Source of the DNA: Pseudomonas alcaliphila JAB1
GTDB lineage: Bacteria > Pseudomonadota > Gammaproteobacteria > Pseudomonadales > Pseudomonadaceae
Assembly: GCF_001941865.1 (NCBI RefSeq)
Contig: NZ_CP016162.1
Coordinates: forward strand, 2,914,001 to 2,978,000
Length of the DNA stretch: 64,000 nt
Direction of reading: 5' to 3'
Shown here: positions 47,709 to 56,758 of the stretch, in pieces
Layout of the letters: each line of letters starts with the position of its first letter
How positions within the stretch are numbered: position 1 is the first letter of the stretch
Program-made: the position numbers and the translations under genes
The notes under the pieces: generated by a model
Seen by the model: the letters and a program-made list of their open reading frames with translations, nothing else
Database searches by the model: none
What the model was told of the DNA's origin: nothing

Positions 47709-48359
47709 TCAGAGGTGAGTGAAGACGCGCTCGGCCGGCAGACGCGACTTCGGCAGCTCCGCATTGAAATCGCTGTCGCTGTGATACCCCAGCGCCACCG
47801 CGACCATGCTGCTCAACCCCTGGGCGGCCAGCCCCAGCTCCTCATCCAGCGCCTCGCGGTCGATGCCCTCCATCGGCGTGGCGTCGACGCCTTTGGCAGC
47901 AGCACCCAGGAGCAAGGTGCCCAGCGCCAGATAAGCCTGCTTTTCTGCCCAGTGCGGGATGTCGCCAAGGCCACGGTGCAGTTCGACGTAACTGCTGCGG
48001 GTGTTGTGTTGAGTCGTACGCGCCGCATCGTCGCGGAAGCGGCCATCATCGGCCTCCTGCTGCAGCACATCGGCCAGATAAGCATCATCGAGGTCACGGC
48101 GGGCGCAGATCAGGATCACGTGCGAGGCGTTGAGGATCTTCGACTGGTTGTAGGCAAAGCCGCCCTGAGCGCCCTTGGCCAGGCGCGCCTTGCCTTCGGC
48201 AGTGCTCGCCACGACGAAGTGCCAGGGCTGCGAATTGACCGAAGACGGCGACAGGCGCAGCAACTCCAGCAGCTCGTCGATGATCGCCTGATCCACCTGG
48301 CGGCTGGCATCGTAAGCCTTGGTGGTGTAACGCTGACGCGCGAAGGAAACGGGGCTCAT
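47709..48359 (-). CDS. NfsB-type nitroreductase
   Basis: A 216-residue FMN-dependent oxidoreductase of the NfsB/FRase I group ('SFARQRYTTKAYDASRQ', 'LLRLSPSSVNSQPWHFVVAS', 'YLALGTLLLGAAAKGVDATPMEGID', 'ELPKSRLPAERVF'). It reduces nitroaromatics, quinones or flavins with NAD(P)H; the physiological substrate is unknown. The ATG at 48359 has 'AGGAGAGTGTTC' ahead; the track of the frame extends to a GTG 6 bases upstream. Convergent with the RidA gene. Confidence 0.92.
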   Translation of the reverse strand: MSPVSFARQRYTTKAYDASRQVDQAIIDELLELLRLSPSSVNSQPWHFVVASTAEGKARLAKGAQGGFAYNQSKILNASHVILICARRDLDDAYLADVLQQEADDGRFRDDAARTTQHNTRSSYVELHRGLGDIPHWAEKQAYLALGTLLLGAAAKGVDATPMEGIDREALDEELGLAAQGLSSMVAVALGYHSDSDFNAELPKSRLPAERVFTHL

Positions 48360-48484
48360 GAACACTCTCCTGATCGATGGATGACGCGAAATGGACGCCA
48401 GTCTGCAGCATGCCTGTGCATGAAAAAAGCAGGCAAAGCCGCTAGGAGTTTCAAAGCAAAGATGAAAATGCAGGCATCAGCCCT

Positions 48485-49354
48485 CTAGCGAGCCACACCG
48501 GCGCTCTGCAAACACTCGATAAAACCCGCCACGGCCGCCGAACGGCTGACCCTGGGATACAGCGCACCGATCTCCCGATGAATGGGCGTCGGGCCGAGCG
48601 CGATGGCGCGAACGCTGGCCGGCAGCGGCAGGATGGTTTCCGTCAATGGCACCACGGCCACGCCAAGGCCGCTCTCGACCATCGACAGCATCGCCTGGAT
48701 ATCGTCGACCTCGATCCACTCCTGCAACGTTAAAGAGTGGTCGCGTAAAAAGCGCTCCACCTGGCGACCACCGAAGGACGAGAGGCTATAGCGGATAAAG
48801 GGCTGCTCGCGAATCACCGACAGCCAGTCATCGCCCACCACGTTGCTGGCGGCAAGCAGCACGTAGTTCTCGCATGCCAGCGGCGCCCACTCCAGCTCCC
48901 GCGGCGGCTCGAACGCCGGACGGATGAGGATGGCCAGGTCGAGCTCCCCCGCTTCGACTCGATCCATCAACTGCAGGGAAACGCCAGGCGACAGATTCAC
49001 CCGGCAGTTGGCAAAGCGCTGACGAAACGGCACCAGCGCGCGCGTGAGGATGGTCGCGTGCACCGAGGCGATCGCGCCAATCTCCAGCGGTTTGGCCCAT
49101 TCCTCGTCTTGAGTCGGCTCGCCCAAGGCATCGAAACCGGCGACCAGCACCTCGGCACGCGCCAACGTACGCAACCCTGCAGCATTCAATATGGCCGAAC
49201 GACCGGTGCGATCGAACAGAGCGAACCCCAGACTTTCTTCCAGGCGGCGCATATGACCGCTGACGGCTGCCTGGGTCAGGCCGATGCGCTCACCAGCGGC
49301 GCTGAAGGTGCCATAGCGAGCCACCGCTATCAGCGTGCGCAGTTCGATGATCAT
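48485..49354 (-). CDS. LysR-family transcriptional regulator, divergent from VOC-dehydrogenase-amidotransferase operon
   Basis: A 289-residue LysR regulator ('MIIELRTLIAVARYGTFSAAGERIGLTQAAVSGHMRRLEESLGFALFDRTGRSAIL'). The effector domain follows ('VNLSPGVSLQLMDRVEAGELDLAILI'). It is divergent from the three-gene operon starting at 49457, which it probably regulates. The 102-base gap is AT-rich, with TGATCATG at 49349-49356 and CATGATCA at 49380-49387 as possible sites. Confidence 0.9.
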   Translation of the reverse strand: MIIELRTLIAVARYGTFSAAGERIGLTQAAVSGHMRRLEESLGFALFDRTGRSAILNAAGLRTLARAEVLVAGFDALGEPTQDEEWAKPLEIGAIASVHATILTRALVPFRQRFANCRVNLSPGVSLQLMDRVEAGELDLAILIRPAFEPPRELEWAPLACENYVLLAASNVVGDDWLSVIREQPFIRYSLSSFGGRQVERFLRDHSLTLQEWIEVDDIQAMLSMVESGLGVAVVPLTETILPLPASVRAIALGPTPIHREIGALYPRVSRSAAVAGFIECLQSAGVAR

Positions 49355-49456
49355 GTCGATTGATAAGATTTTGTTTTGCTCATGATCAGAACATATAGTT
49401 TTTTAAGAGGCTTGTCGCCGAATAGGATGATTCCACTCACCAACGAGGGAACCCCG

Positions 49457-49879
49457 ATGACCGCACTATGCCCGTTCCACCTGGCCTTTCCGGTTGACGA
49501 CCTGGCCGCCGCCCGCGACTTCTACGGCAACCTGCTCGGTTGCAGCGAAGGTCGCAGCTCGTCAGAGTGGATCGACTTCAATTTCTATGGCCATCAGATC
49601 GTCGCCCACCTGGCGCCTGACGAAGCAGGCTCGGTACCGGCCAACGCAGTCGACGGCCACGGCGTGCCGGTGCGCCACTTCGGCGTCGTTCTGCCGATGC
49701 ACGACTGGCAGATCGCTGCCGATAAACTCACCGCCGCCGGTGTCGAGTTCATCATCAAGCCCTATATCCGCTTCAAGGGCGAGCCGGGCGAACAGGCGAC
49801 GATGTTTTTCAAGGACCCAAGCGGCAACGCCGTCGAAATGAAGGCTTTCGCCGACATCAACAACCTATTCGCCCGCTGA
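49457..49879 (+). CDS. VOC-family (glyoxalase-like) protein
   Basis: A 140-residue vicinal-oxygen-chelate protein ('[52 protein letters not shown]', '[60 protein letters not shown]'). Metal-ligand candidates are the His near residue 6, the His in 'RHFG' and the Glu in 'NAVEMK'. The wording is like small dioxygenase-type VOC proteins. The start at 49457 follows 'GAGGGAACCCC'. First gene of an operon with a homoserine dehydrogenase-like protein. Confidence 0.88.
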   Translation: MTALCPFHLAFPVDDLAAARDFYGNLLGCSEGRSSSEWIDFNFYGHQIVAHLAPDEAGSVPANAVDGHGVPVRHFGVVLPMHDWQIAADKLTAAGVEFIIKPYIRFKGEPGEQATMFFKDPSGNAVEMKAFADINNLFAR

Positions 49880-49897
49880 CAGCGAAAGGAACGCCCC

Positions 49898-50911
49898 ATG
49901 CAAACGCTCAAGGTTGCAATCGCCGGTTTCGGCGGTGTCGGCCGCGCCACGGCCAACCTGCTGTTGCAACGTCGCGACCACTATCGCCAGATCTATGGCG
50001 TGGATGTGCGACTGGTTGCCGTATGTGGCTCACGCGCCGGCCTGGCAGATGCCAATGGCCTGCAGGCCCACCAACTGGACAACCTGCAGCCTGGGCTGTC
50101 GGGGCCGGATTTCGTCGCAGCGAGTGGTGCTGAGGTGTTGATCGAGGCCGGCCCCAGCGATTTTCGCAGCGGCGGGCCGGGCCTGGACTACCTCTGTGCG
50201 GCGCTGTCTGCCGGGCGGGACTGCATCGTCATCGCCAAGGGCGCGCTGGTGCATAGCGGGCCGCGCCTGCGCGATCTGGCGCGCGCCTCCGGGGCGCAGC
50301 TGAAACTCAGCGGTGCGGCCGCCGCCGCCCTGCCCACACTCGACCTGCTCGAACACAGCCTGGCCGGCTGCAAGGTGCTCAGCGTCGAGGGCATTCTCAA
50401 CGCCACCACCAACTACCTGCTCGACGCCATGCGCACCCAGGGACTTGGTTTCGATGCAGCACTGCGCGAGGCACAAGCCGGCGGTTTCGCCGAAGCGGAT
50501 ACGCGCAACGACACCGAAGGTTGGGACACTGCCTGCAAACTCCTGCTGCTGGCCAACTTTGGCCTTGGCGCCCAGCTGACAATGGCTGACGTCGAGGTCG
50601 ATGGCATCCATTCGGTCACCGCGCAGCGTATCGAAGCCTGGCAAGCACAGGGCCTGGTTCCCCGTCTGGTCGGCAGCCTCAGCTCCGTGGACGGTGCGAT
50701 CCGCGCCAGCGTCGGGATCAAGACCTATCCGCTGTCCGACCCCTTCGCCCAGGTGAACGGGAAGAACAAGGCGATCCGCATCAACAGCGACGCCATGGGC
50801 GAGACGATCGCCATTGGCGGCGGCGCTGAACCCCTCGCCACAGCAGCCGCCGCACTGAAGGACTTCGAACATATTCTCCAGGCCAGGGGGCATGCCCCCC
50901 TCCTTTACTGA
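49898..50911 (+). CDS. Homoserine dehydrogenase-like oxidoreductase, no ACT domain
   Basis: A 337-residue NAD(P)-dependent protein with the Rossmann motif 'VAIAGFGGVGRATANLLLQ' and the homoserine dehydrogenase core 'LSGAAAAALPTLDLLEHSL', 'VEGILNATTNYLLDAM', 'EAQAGGFAEADTRNDTEGWDTACKLLLLA', the last with the catalytic Asp and Lys. It stops where biosynthetic enzymes add an ACT domain, so threonine feedback is not expected. It replaces GILNGTTNYIL's Gly with Ala. It is encoded between a VOC protein and an amidotransferase, not next to threonine genes, suggesting a catabolic or specialized role. Confidence 0.85.
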   Translation: MQTLKVAIAGFGGVGRATANLLLQRRDHYRQIYGVDVRLVAVCGSRAGLADANGLQAHQLDNLQPGLSGPDFVAASGAEVLIEAGPSDFRSGGPGLDYLCAALSAGRDCIVIAKGALVHSGPRLRDLARASGAQLKLSGAAAAALPTLDLLEHSLAGCKVLSVEGILNATTNYLLDAMRTQGLGFDAALREAQAGGFAEADTRNDTEGWDTACKLLLLANFGLGAQLTMADVEVDGIHSVTAQRIEAWQAQGLVPRLVGSLSSVDGAIRASVGIKTYPLSDPFAQVNGKNKAIRINSDAMGETIAIGGGAEPLATAAAALKDFEHILQARGHAPLLY

Positions 50912-50923
50912 CGGACATTGCAA

Positions 50924-51625
50924 ATGACCGAACGCACCCTGCAAGCCATCCGCCATGTCGGTTTCGAGGATCTCGGCAGCTTCGAGGCGCCGCTGCGCGC
51001 TGCCGGTTATCAGATCGAGTACATCGACGCCGCGGAACGTGACCTCAGTCAACTCGACCCGCTCGCAGCCGACCTTCTGGTGGTGCTCGGCGGCCCTATC
51101 GGCGTCTATGACCACGACCGCTACCCGCTCGTCTCCGATGAACTGGAAATACTGCGCGCACGGCTGGCAGCCGATAAGCCGACGCTGGGCATCTGCCTCG
51201 GTGCGCAGCTGATGGCTGCGGCATTGGGCTCCACCGTCTACCCAGGGCCAGCCAAGGAAATCGGCTGGTCGACGCTGGAGCTGGCAGCCTCCGACTATCA
51301 GCCACTTGCCGCCCTGCGCGACGTCGCCGTGCTGCATTGGCATGGCGACACCTTCGACCTGCCGGAAGGCTGCACCCTGCTCGCCTCGACCCCGCTATGC
51401 CGCCAGCAGGCCTTCGCTCGCGGGCAGAACGTGCTGGGTCTGCAATTTCACCCGGAAGTGCGCGGCGACCGCTTCGAGCATTGGCTGCTGGGCCATGCCA
51501 GCGAACTGGCCAGCTCGGGCATCGATCCCGTCACCCTGCGTCACGACGCCAAGCGTCATGCCAGCGCCCTCGAGCAAGCGGGCACCATCATGCTAGGCGC
51601 CTGGCTCACCAAGCTGAAGCACTGA
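50924..51625 (+). CDS. Class I glutamine amidotransferase-like protein
   Basis: A 233-residue GATase1 domain. The nucleophile Cys is in 'PTLGICLGAQLMAAALG' and the His-X-Glu in 'VLGLQFHPEVRGDRFEHWLLGHA'. The oxyanion strand is 'LLVVLGGPIGVYDHDRYP'. This looks like the GMP-synthase-like, stand-alone amidotransferase group that hydrolyses gamma-glutamyl compounds. The start at 50924 follows the previous stop by 12 bases. Third gene of the VOC operon. Confidence 0.88.
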   Translation: MTERTLQAIRHVGFEDLGSFEAPLRAAGYQIEYIDAAERDLSQLDPLAADLLVVLGGPIGVYDHDRYPLVSDELEILRARLAADKPTLGICLGAQLMAAALGSTVYPGPAKEIGWSTLELAASDYQPLAALRDVAVLHWHGDTFDLPEGCTLLASTPLCRQQAFARGQNVLGLQFHPEVRGDRFEHWLLGHASELASSGIDPVTLRHDAKRHASALEQAGTIMLGAWLTKLKH

Positions 51626-51637
51626 GCACGGCAGCAG

Positions 51638-51664
51638 GCCCGAGCCTCATAACAAGGCTCGGGC
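51638..51664 (+). terminator. Hairpin after the amidotransferase gene
   Basis: GCCCGAGCC pairs with GGCTCGGGC across a 9-base loop. There is no T run ('ACCGCC'), so termination would be rho-dependent or weak. Confidence 0.5.
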
Positions 51665-51710
51665 ACCGCCGGCTCATTCAGCGCCTGCATCCTGTAAACA
51701 CTTCGTAAAT

Positions 51711-51729
51711 GCGATGGATTTTCATTAAC
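51711..51729. promoter_or_regulatory. Possible Fur box
   Basis: GCGATGGATTTTCATTAAC matches 12 of 19 positions of the Fur consensus and lies 80 bases before the siderophore-type binding-protein gene. Support is from position and transporter type; the match is moderate. Confidence 0.45.
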
Positions 51730-51808
51730 TCGCCTAGTAAAAGATAGCTTGCTTTCGATCCTGCCTGAAGCAGCGCTTGCCGCTGCTCGTTTCGCCCCGG
51801 AGTCCAGC

Positions 51809-52723
51809 ATGTCTATCTGCTCTCAACTGCAACGCACAGCGGCGACGATTACCACGTCGCTGCTGCTCGCCCTGCCCCTGCATGCCAGCGAACGCACGCT
51901 GGACAGCGCCTATGGTCCAGTGACAATCAGCGGCACTGTGCAGCGCGTGGTGGCACTGGGCGACAGCGCCCTGGATGCGGCGCTGTCGCTCGGCGTGCAA
52001 CCGGTCGGTACCCTGGCCAGTCGCGGCGGCGACGACGTGCCGGACTATCTCAAGACCACGGCAGGCAAGATCACCCTGGTGGGCAGCGTGCGTGAACCCA
52101 ACCTGGAAGCCATCCTGCGCCTGCGACCGGACCTGGTACTGGCCTCCAGCGATCTGTCACGCGACCTGTACGCCAAACTGAGCCTGATGGCGCCCACCGT
52201 GGTACCCGCCGGCAATTCCTTCCAGGACTGGCGCGAGACCTACATGACCTATGCCCAGGCCCTCGGCAAACAGGAAGAAGGCCAGCAACGCCTTGCCGAG
52301 ATCGAGAAACGCAGCGCCGAACTGCGCCAGCGTCTGCCGCAGGGCCAGGCAGTCAGCGTAGTGCGCTGGAACCCGCAGGGGCCGGTGATCATGTCCAGCC
52401 ACCTGTTCGTTGGCCAACTGCTGAAAGACCTCGGCCTGCGTGCCAACGAACTGGCCGCAGCCCAGGCGCAGAAGCCGCACAGCGACGTGCTGAGCCTGGA
52501 GAACCTGTCACGCATCAACGCCGACTGGATCTTCCTCGCCACGCTCAATCCGGATGGTCGCAAGGCCCTGGAAGACGCGCGCAAGCAGCCTGCCTTCACC
52601 CGTCTGTCAGCCGTCGCCGACGGTCATGTGGTGACCGTCGACGGCCAGATCTGGAGCAGCAGCTCCGGCTACCTGGCGGCTCAGCGGGTACTCGATGACG
52701 TGGAGAAGGCCCTGCTCGACTGA
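51809..52723 (+). CDS. Iron-siderophore ABC transporter, periplasmic binding protein (FecB/FhuD type)
   Basis: A 304-residue periplasmic protein with a signal peptide ('TITTSLLLALPLHASERT') and the FecB/FhuD fold: 'VQRVVALGDSALDAALSLGVQPVGTLA', 'PNLEAILRLRPDLVLAS' and 'APTVVPAGNSFQDWRETYMTYAQALGKQEE'. It binds a ferric siderophore or ferric citrate-like chelate. The start at 51809 gives a proper signal; the frame upstream to 51749 is not coding. The stop overlaps the next gene by 1 base. Vitamin B12 is less likely: no cobalamin riboswitch is seen upstream. Confidence 0.88.
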   Translation: MSICSQLQRTAATITTSLLLALPLHASERTLDSAYGPVTISGTVQRVVALGDSALDAALSLGVQPVGTLASRGGDDVPDYLKTTAGKITLVGSVREPNLEAILRLRPDLVLASSDLSRDLYAKLSLMAPTVVPAGNSFQDWRETYMTYAQALGKQEEGQQRLAEIEKRSAELRQRLPQGQAVSVVRWNPQGPVIMSSHLFVGQLLKDLGLRANELAAAQAQKPHSDVLSLENLSRINADWIFLATLNPDGRKALEDARKQPAFTRLSAVADGHVVTVDGQIWSSSSGYLAAQRVLDDVEKALLD

Positions 52724-53724
52724 TGCTCGCAGCACGCCTTTCCGTCCCTCAGGCGCTGAGCTATGCGGCTCTGTGCCTGTTGCTTTTGTGCGTCGCCAGC
52801 CTGCTGTTGGGCGCGGGTGACATCGGCATCCTGCCCAGCCTGCAAGCCCTGCTCGGTGGCAGCGATGACGATGCCCGTTTCATCGTCTTCGAACTGCGTT
52901 GGGTACGTACCGAACTGGCCCTGTTGGTCGGCCTCGCCCTGGGCGCGGCCGGTGTGCTGCTGCAAGCGGTGACGCGCAATCCGCTGGCCGAACCTGGGCT
53001 GCTCGGGGTCAGCGCCGGTGCCTCGTTCGCCGTGGTGCTGGCGATCAACCTGGGCGCCTCGGCTGCCAGCATGCATCTGGGCGTCGCCATGCTGGGTGCG
53101 CTGGTGGGTTGCGTGCTGGTGCTGCTGGTCACGCGTATGCGTGGCGTCGGTGACGACCCCGTGCGCCTGGTGCTGGCCGGCGCAGCTTTCTCCGGCATAC
53201 TCGGCGCGCTCAGTAGCCTGCTGTTGTTATGGGATCAGCGCACCGCCGATGAAATGCGCTTCTGGGTCATCGGTGCCCTGGCGGGCCGCCCACTGGACAC
53301 GCTCGACTGGAGCCTGCCCGGACTGATCGGCGGACTGTTGGTGGCGCTATTGGTGGTGCATCCGCTGGCTGCCCTGGCGCTGGGCGAGCGCGTCGCCAGC
53401 GGCCTTGGTCACCATCCGCAATTGACGCGCCTGGGCACCCTGCTGGCCGTGGCGATACTGGTCGGCACTGCCACGGCTGCCGCCGGCCCAATCGCCTTTA
53501 TCGGCCTGATCGTGCCCTATATCGCTCGCCGCCTGGTGGGCTCCGATATCCGCCGCACCCTGGGCCTGAGCATGCTGCTCGGCCCCTGCGTCCTGCTGCT
53601 GGCCGACGTCATCTCGCGCCTGCTGGTGCGCCCCTACGAACTGCCGGTGGGCGTGGTGACTGCCTTCGTCGGCGCGCCGATCCTGATTGCCGTGGTGCGC
53701 AACCACCGCCTGCCGACCCTGTGA
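52723..53724 (+). CDS. Iron-siderophore ABC transporter permease (FecC type)
   Basis: A 333-residue FecCD-family permease with about nine or ten hydrophobic segments ('LVGLALGAAGVLLQAVTRNPLAEPGLLGVSAGAS' is the family N-terminal signature; 'AAGPIAFIGLIVPYIARRLVG' the coupling helix). It pairs with the next gene. Overlaps the binding-protein stop. Confidence 0.94.
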   Translation: MLAARLSVPQALSYAALCLLLLCVASLLLGAGDIGILPSLQALLGGSDDDARFIVFELRWVRTELALLVGLALGAAGVLLQAVTRNPLAEPGLLGVSAGASFAVVLAINLGASAASMHLGVAMLGALVGCVLVLLVTRMRGVGDDPVRLVLAGAAFSGILGALSSLLLLWDQRTADEMRFWVIGALAGRPLDTLDWSLPGLIGGLLVALLVVHPLAALALGERVASGLGHHPQLTRLGTLLAVAILVGTATAAAGPIAFIGLIVPYIARRLVGSDIRRTLGLSMLLGPCVLLLADVISRLLVRPYELPVGVVTAFVGAPILIAVVRNHRLPTL

Positions 53725-53725
53725 C

Positions 53726-54790
53726 ATGAACATTTCTTCCTCACGCCCCCTGCTCGCCCCGGCCGGCCATTATCTGCTGCGCCTGGGTGGTTACAGCCTG
53801 CTGCTGCACCGGCGCAGCATGATCGTCGCATTGTTCCTCAGTCTGCTGCTGGTCGCTGTCACCACCTGGATACTGGCGGCAGGCGACGACACCCTGACGC
53901 CCAGCAAAGCCCTGCAGGCCGCCTTCGGCCAGGGCGAGGCGTTGCAGGTGTTCCTGATTCAGGAGCTGCGCCTGCCGCGGCTGATCGCCGGCCTGCTCAG
54001 CGGCGCCGCCCTCGGTGCTGCCGGCTGCCTGCTGCAGACCCTGGCGCGCAACCGCCTGGCCACGCCGGGGGTAATCGGTATCGACAACGGCGCCACCGCC
54101 TTCGCCGTCGCCTCCATCGTCGCCGTGCCCACCAGCCTGGCGCCGTCGGCCCTGGCGCTGAGCGGCGCCGCCACCGCTGCGGTACTGACCTTTGCCCTGG
54201 CTGCCGGCGGTGGCGCGCGCGGCTATCGCTTCATCGTCGTTGGCATTGCCATCGGCGCGTTGTTCGGGGCGCTGACCAACCTGATGCTGGCACGCAGCGA
54301 CATGGATGCCGCCAACGCCGCCTACCCCTGGACGGTCGGCAGCCTCAATGCACGCCCGGCCGACTCGGTGCTGCTGCTCGGCATCGGCCTGGCCGTGGGC
54401 CTGCCGCTGGCCAAGTTGCTGGTCAATGCCCTGAGCCTGATGCGCTTTTCCGACAACGTCGCCATCGGCCTTGGTGTACACCTGCAACGCATGCGCCTGC
54501 TCACCCTGGCGCTGTGCGTCTGGCTCACGGCGCTGGCCGTTGCCGTGGTCGGCCCGGTCGGTCTGATCGCCCTGGCGGCGCCGGAAATGGCCCGCCACCT
54601 GGGCAACCGACACGGCGTGCCGGTGCTCAACGCGGCGCTGTCCGGCGCGCTGATGATGATCCTCGCCGACTGGCTCGGCCGTACCCTGCTGGCGCCCATC
54701 GAAATCCCGGTCGGCATCATCGCCGCCGTGGTCGGCGGCCCCTACCTGCTGTGGATTCTGCTGCGTCAGGCCCCACGGAGTTCGACATGA
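53726..54790 (+). CDS. Iron-siderophore ABC transporter permease (FecD type)
   Basis: A 354-residue FecCD-family permease ('RLIAGLLSGAALGAAGCLLQTLARNRLATPGVIGIDNGA', 'AVVGPVGLIALAAPEMARHLGNRHG'). The ATG at 53726 lies 1 base after the previous stop; the frame's earlier start at 53687 is inside that gene. The stop overlaps the ATPase start in ATGA. Confidence 0.94.
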   Translation: MNISSSRPLLAPAGHYLLRLGGYSLLLHRRSMIVALFLSLLLVAVTTWILAAGDDTLTPSKALQAAFGQGEALQVFLIQELRLPRLIAGLLSGAALGAAGCLLQTLARNRLATPGVIGIDNGATAFAVASIVAVPTSLAPSALALSGAATAAVLTFALAAGGGARGYRFIVVGIAIGALFGALTNLMLARSDMDAANAAYPWTVGSLNARPADSVLLLGIGLAVGLPLAKLLVNALSLMRFSDNVAIGLGVHLQRMRLLTLALCVWLTALAVAVVGPVGLIALAAPEMARHLGNRHGVPVLNAALSGALMMILADWLGRTLLAPIEIPVGIIAAVVGGPYLLWILLRQAPRSST

Positions 54791-55614
54791 CCCTGCTTTC
54801 CTCACTGCTCGGCGACGCGCGCCAGTCCGACGTGCGCCTCGAAGCCCGCAACCTGAGCCTGGGCTACGCCCAGACCCGCATCATCGAAGACCTCAACCTG
54901 CTGATGCCCAGTGGCCAGGTCAGCGCCATCGTCGGCCCCAACGGCTGCGGCAAATCCACCCTGCTCGCCGGTCTCGCCCGTTTGCACAAGCCTATCTCCG
55001 GCAGCGTACTGCTCGACGGCAAGGCCATCGGCAGCCTGCCGTCGCGTGAAGTGGCGCGCCGACTCGCCCTGCTGCCCCAGGACGCCTCCGCTCCCGATGG
55101 CCTGACGGTCAGCGAACTGATCCGCTTCGGCCGCCAACCGCACCAGAGCCTGCTGCGCCAATGGAACGAGGAAGACCAGGCCATCGTCGACGCGGCATTG
55201 GTAGCCGCCGATCTGGTCGAACTGGCCGATCGGCCGCTGGAGTCGATGTCCGGCGGCCAGCGCCAGCGCGCCTGGATCGCCATGGCCATCGCCCAGGCCA
55301 CGCCTCTGCTGCTACTCGACGAACCCACCTCGGCACTGGACCTGGGCCATCAGATCGAAGTGTTCGAACTGATCCGCCAACTGGCCGCCGCCGGCAAGAC
55401 CATCGTCATGGTGGTGCACGACCTCTCCAGCGCCTGTCGCTACGCCGACTACCTGATCGCCATGCACCAGGGCCGGATCGTCGCCAGCGGCCGCCCCAAC
55501 GAGATCGTCACCTCGGCGCTGGTCGAACGCCTGTACGGCGTACGCTGCACGCTGCTGCGCGATCCAATGAGCGGCACGCCGGTGATTGCGGGGGTCAGTA
55601 GGCTTCAGCCTTAA
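54787..55614 (+). CDS. Iron-siderophore ABC transporter ATPase (FecE/FepC type)
   Basis: A 275-residue ATPase with Walker A 'GPNGCGKSTL', signature 'MSGGQRQRAWIAMAIAQ', Walker B 'LLLLDEPTSALDLGHQ' and the H-loop 'VMVVHDLSSACRYAD'. It completes the B-C-D-E importer set. The start at 54787 overlaps the permease stop in ATGA; the longer frame from 54514 is within the permease. The stop overlaps pdxY on the other strand by 4 bases. Confidence 0.95.
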   Translation: MTLLSSLLGDARQSDVRLEARNLSLGYAQTRIIEDLNLLMPSGQVSAIVGPNGCGKSTLLAGLARLHKPISGSVLLDGKAIGSLPSREVARRLALLPQDASAPDGLTVSELIRFGRQPHQSLLRQWNEEDQAIVDAALVAADLVELADRPLESMSGGQRQRAWIAMAIAQATPLLLLDEPTSALDLGHQIEVFELIRQLAAAGKTIVMVVHDLSSACRYADYLIAMHQGRIVASGRPNEIVTSALVERLYGVRCTLLRDPMSGTPVIAGVSRLQP

Positions 55615-56489
55615 CCCATGGAAAGCTGGCGGGCCACGAAGCGCTTGCCCGGCATCACGATCTGCTCCTGCGCGGCGACCAACGGCAGGTCGCGCGCGCC
55701 GTCCGCAGTCTGCTCGACCAAGGCGTATAGCGTTGCCGTGGCCAGCTCCAGAGCCTGCGGCAACGCCTGCCCGGCCAGCAACCGGCCCAACAACGTGGCC
55801 GAGAACACATCGCCCATGCCATTGGGCAATGGATGCAGCGCCAGGCGCGGGGTGCTCACCAGCCAGGCGCCCTCGCCGTTCACCGCCAGCGTGCCCAATT
55901 CGCTTTCAGGGATATCCGGCGTCGCCAGGCTGGTGACGATCACCACGTCAGGGCCTCGACCACGCAACTGCCGGGCGACTTTCACCGCCTCCTGCAAATT
56001 GGCCGGTTTAGAGCCCGTGAGCAGTTCGAACTCGAACTGGTTGGGCGTGATGATATTGGCGAAGGGAATCGCCTGATCACGGAGAAAATCGGGAATCGCC
56101 GGGTTGACGAACACGCCGCGCCCGACGTCGCCCATCACCGGGTCGCACAGGTAACGCACTGACGGGTTGTGCTGACGAATCTCGCCCACCGCCTCAAGAA
56201 TCACCCGCCCCGTATCGGCATCGCCCAGGTAACCGGACAGCACCGCCGCCAGGCGCGGCAGCACCCCACGCTCACGCAGCCCCAACAGCACCTCGCGTAC
56301 ATGCTCGGCAGCGAACACCTGGCCGCGAAACTGGCCGTAACCGGTGTGGTTGGAGAACTGTACGGTGTGAAGCGGCAGCACCTCGAAGCCCAACCGCTGC
56401 AACGGAAAAACCGCAGCAGCATTGCCGACATGGCCCCAGGCGACATGCGACTGAATGGACAGAACGAGGGGCGGTAGCGTGGCGCTCAT
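55611..56489 (-). CDS. pdxY: Pyridoxal kinase PdxY
   Basis: A 292-residue ribokinase-fold kinase that phosphorylates pyridoxal in the PLP salvage path. It has 'LVLSIQSHVAWGHVGNAAAVFPLQRLGFEV', the substrate loop 'SNHTGYGQFRGQVF', 'YLCDPVMGDVGRGVFVNPAIPDFLRDQAIPFANIITPNQFEFELLTG' and the catalytic Asp in 'PLPNGMGDVFSATLLGRLL'. Length and wording favour PdxY over PdxK. Convergent with the ABC operon. Confidence 0.95.
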   Translation of the reverse strand: MSATLPPLVLSIQSHVAWGHVGNAAAVFPLQRLGFEVLPLHTVQFSNHTGYGQFRGQVFAAEHVREVLLGLRERGVLPRLAAVLSGYLGDADTGRVILEAVGEIRQHNPSVRYLCDPVMGDVGRGVFVNPAIPDFLRDQAIPFANIITPNQFEFELLTGSKPANLQEAVKVARQLRGRGPDVVIVTSLATPDIPESELGTLAVNGEGAWLVSTPRLALHPLPNGMGDVFSATLLGRLLAGQALPQALELATATLYALVEQTADGARDLPLVAAQEQIVMPGKRFVARQLSMG

Positions 56490-56722
56490 GACGATCTCTG
56501 CTGGCTGGGTACGACGAGGCGCAGATTATTCGCCAAGCGGCCCGGGCATACCACTACCCGTTCAAGCGCCGAACTGTTAGAGACGGTGCCTAGCGGCTGA
56601 GTTATGTCGCAACAGCTTGAACGCCTCACGCAAGCCAGAGATTTGAGGTGTGCTACCAAGACTTGCTGACACTCCGGACAATGCCCTCGAACCGGGCGCC
56701 CGACAGACGGTTGATTCACGCA

Positions 56723-56750
56723 TTGACATATCGGTAAATGTCGATATTAT
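56723..56750 (+). promoter_or_regulatory. ArsR-gene promoter with embedded operator
   Basis: TTGACA (56723-56728) and TATTAT (56745-56750) are 16 bases apart. The dyad ATATCG-N8-CGATAT (56728-56747) fills the space between them, so the ArsR protein would block polymerase. Transcription should begin near 56757, i.e. at or 1-2 bases before the ATG at 56759. The rest of the 56490-56737 gap shows no gene. Confidence 0.7.
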
Positions 56751-56758
56751 CGCCGCCC

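Noticed and set aside
54514..54786. N-terminal extension of the siderophore ATPase
   Set aside because: Lies within the permease gene; the ATG at 54787 overlaps its stop in ATGA and starts the family N-terminus.
55611..56489. Possible pdxK instead of pdxY
   Set aside because: Length and the substrate loop wording fit PdxY; no HMP-kinase-type features were seen.
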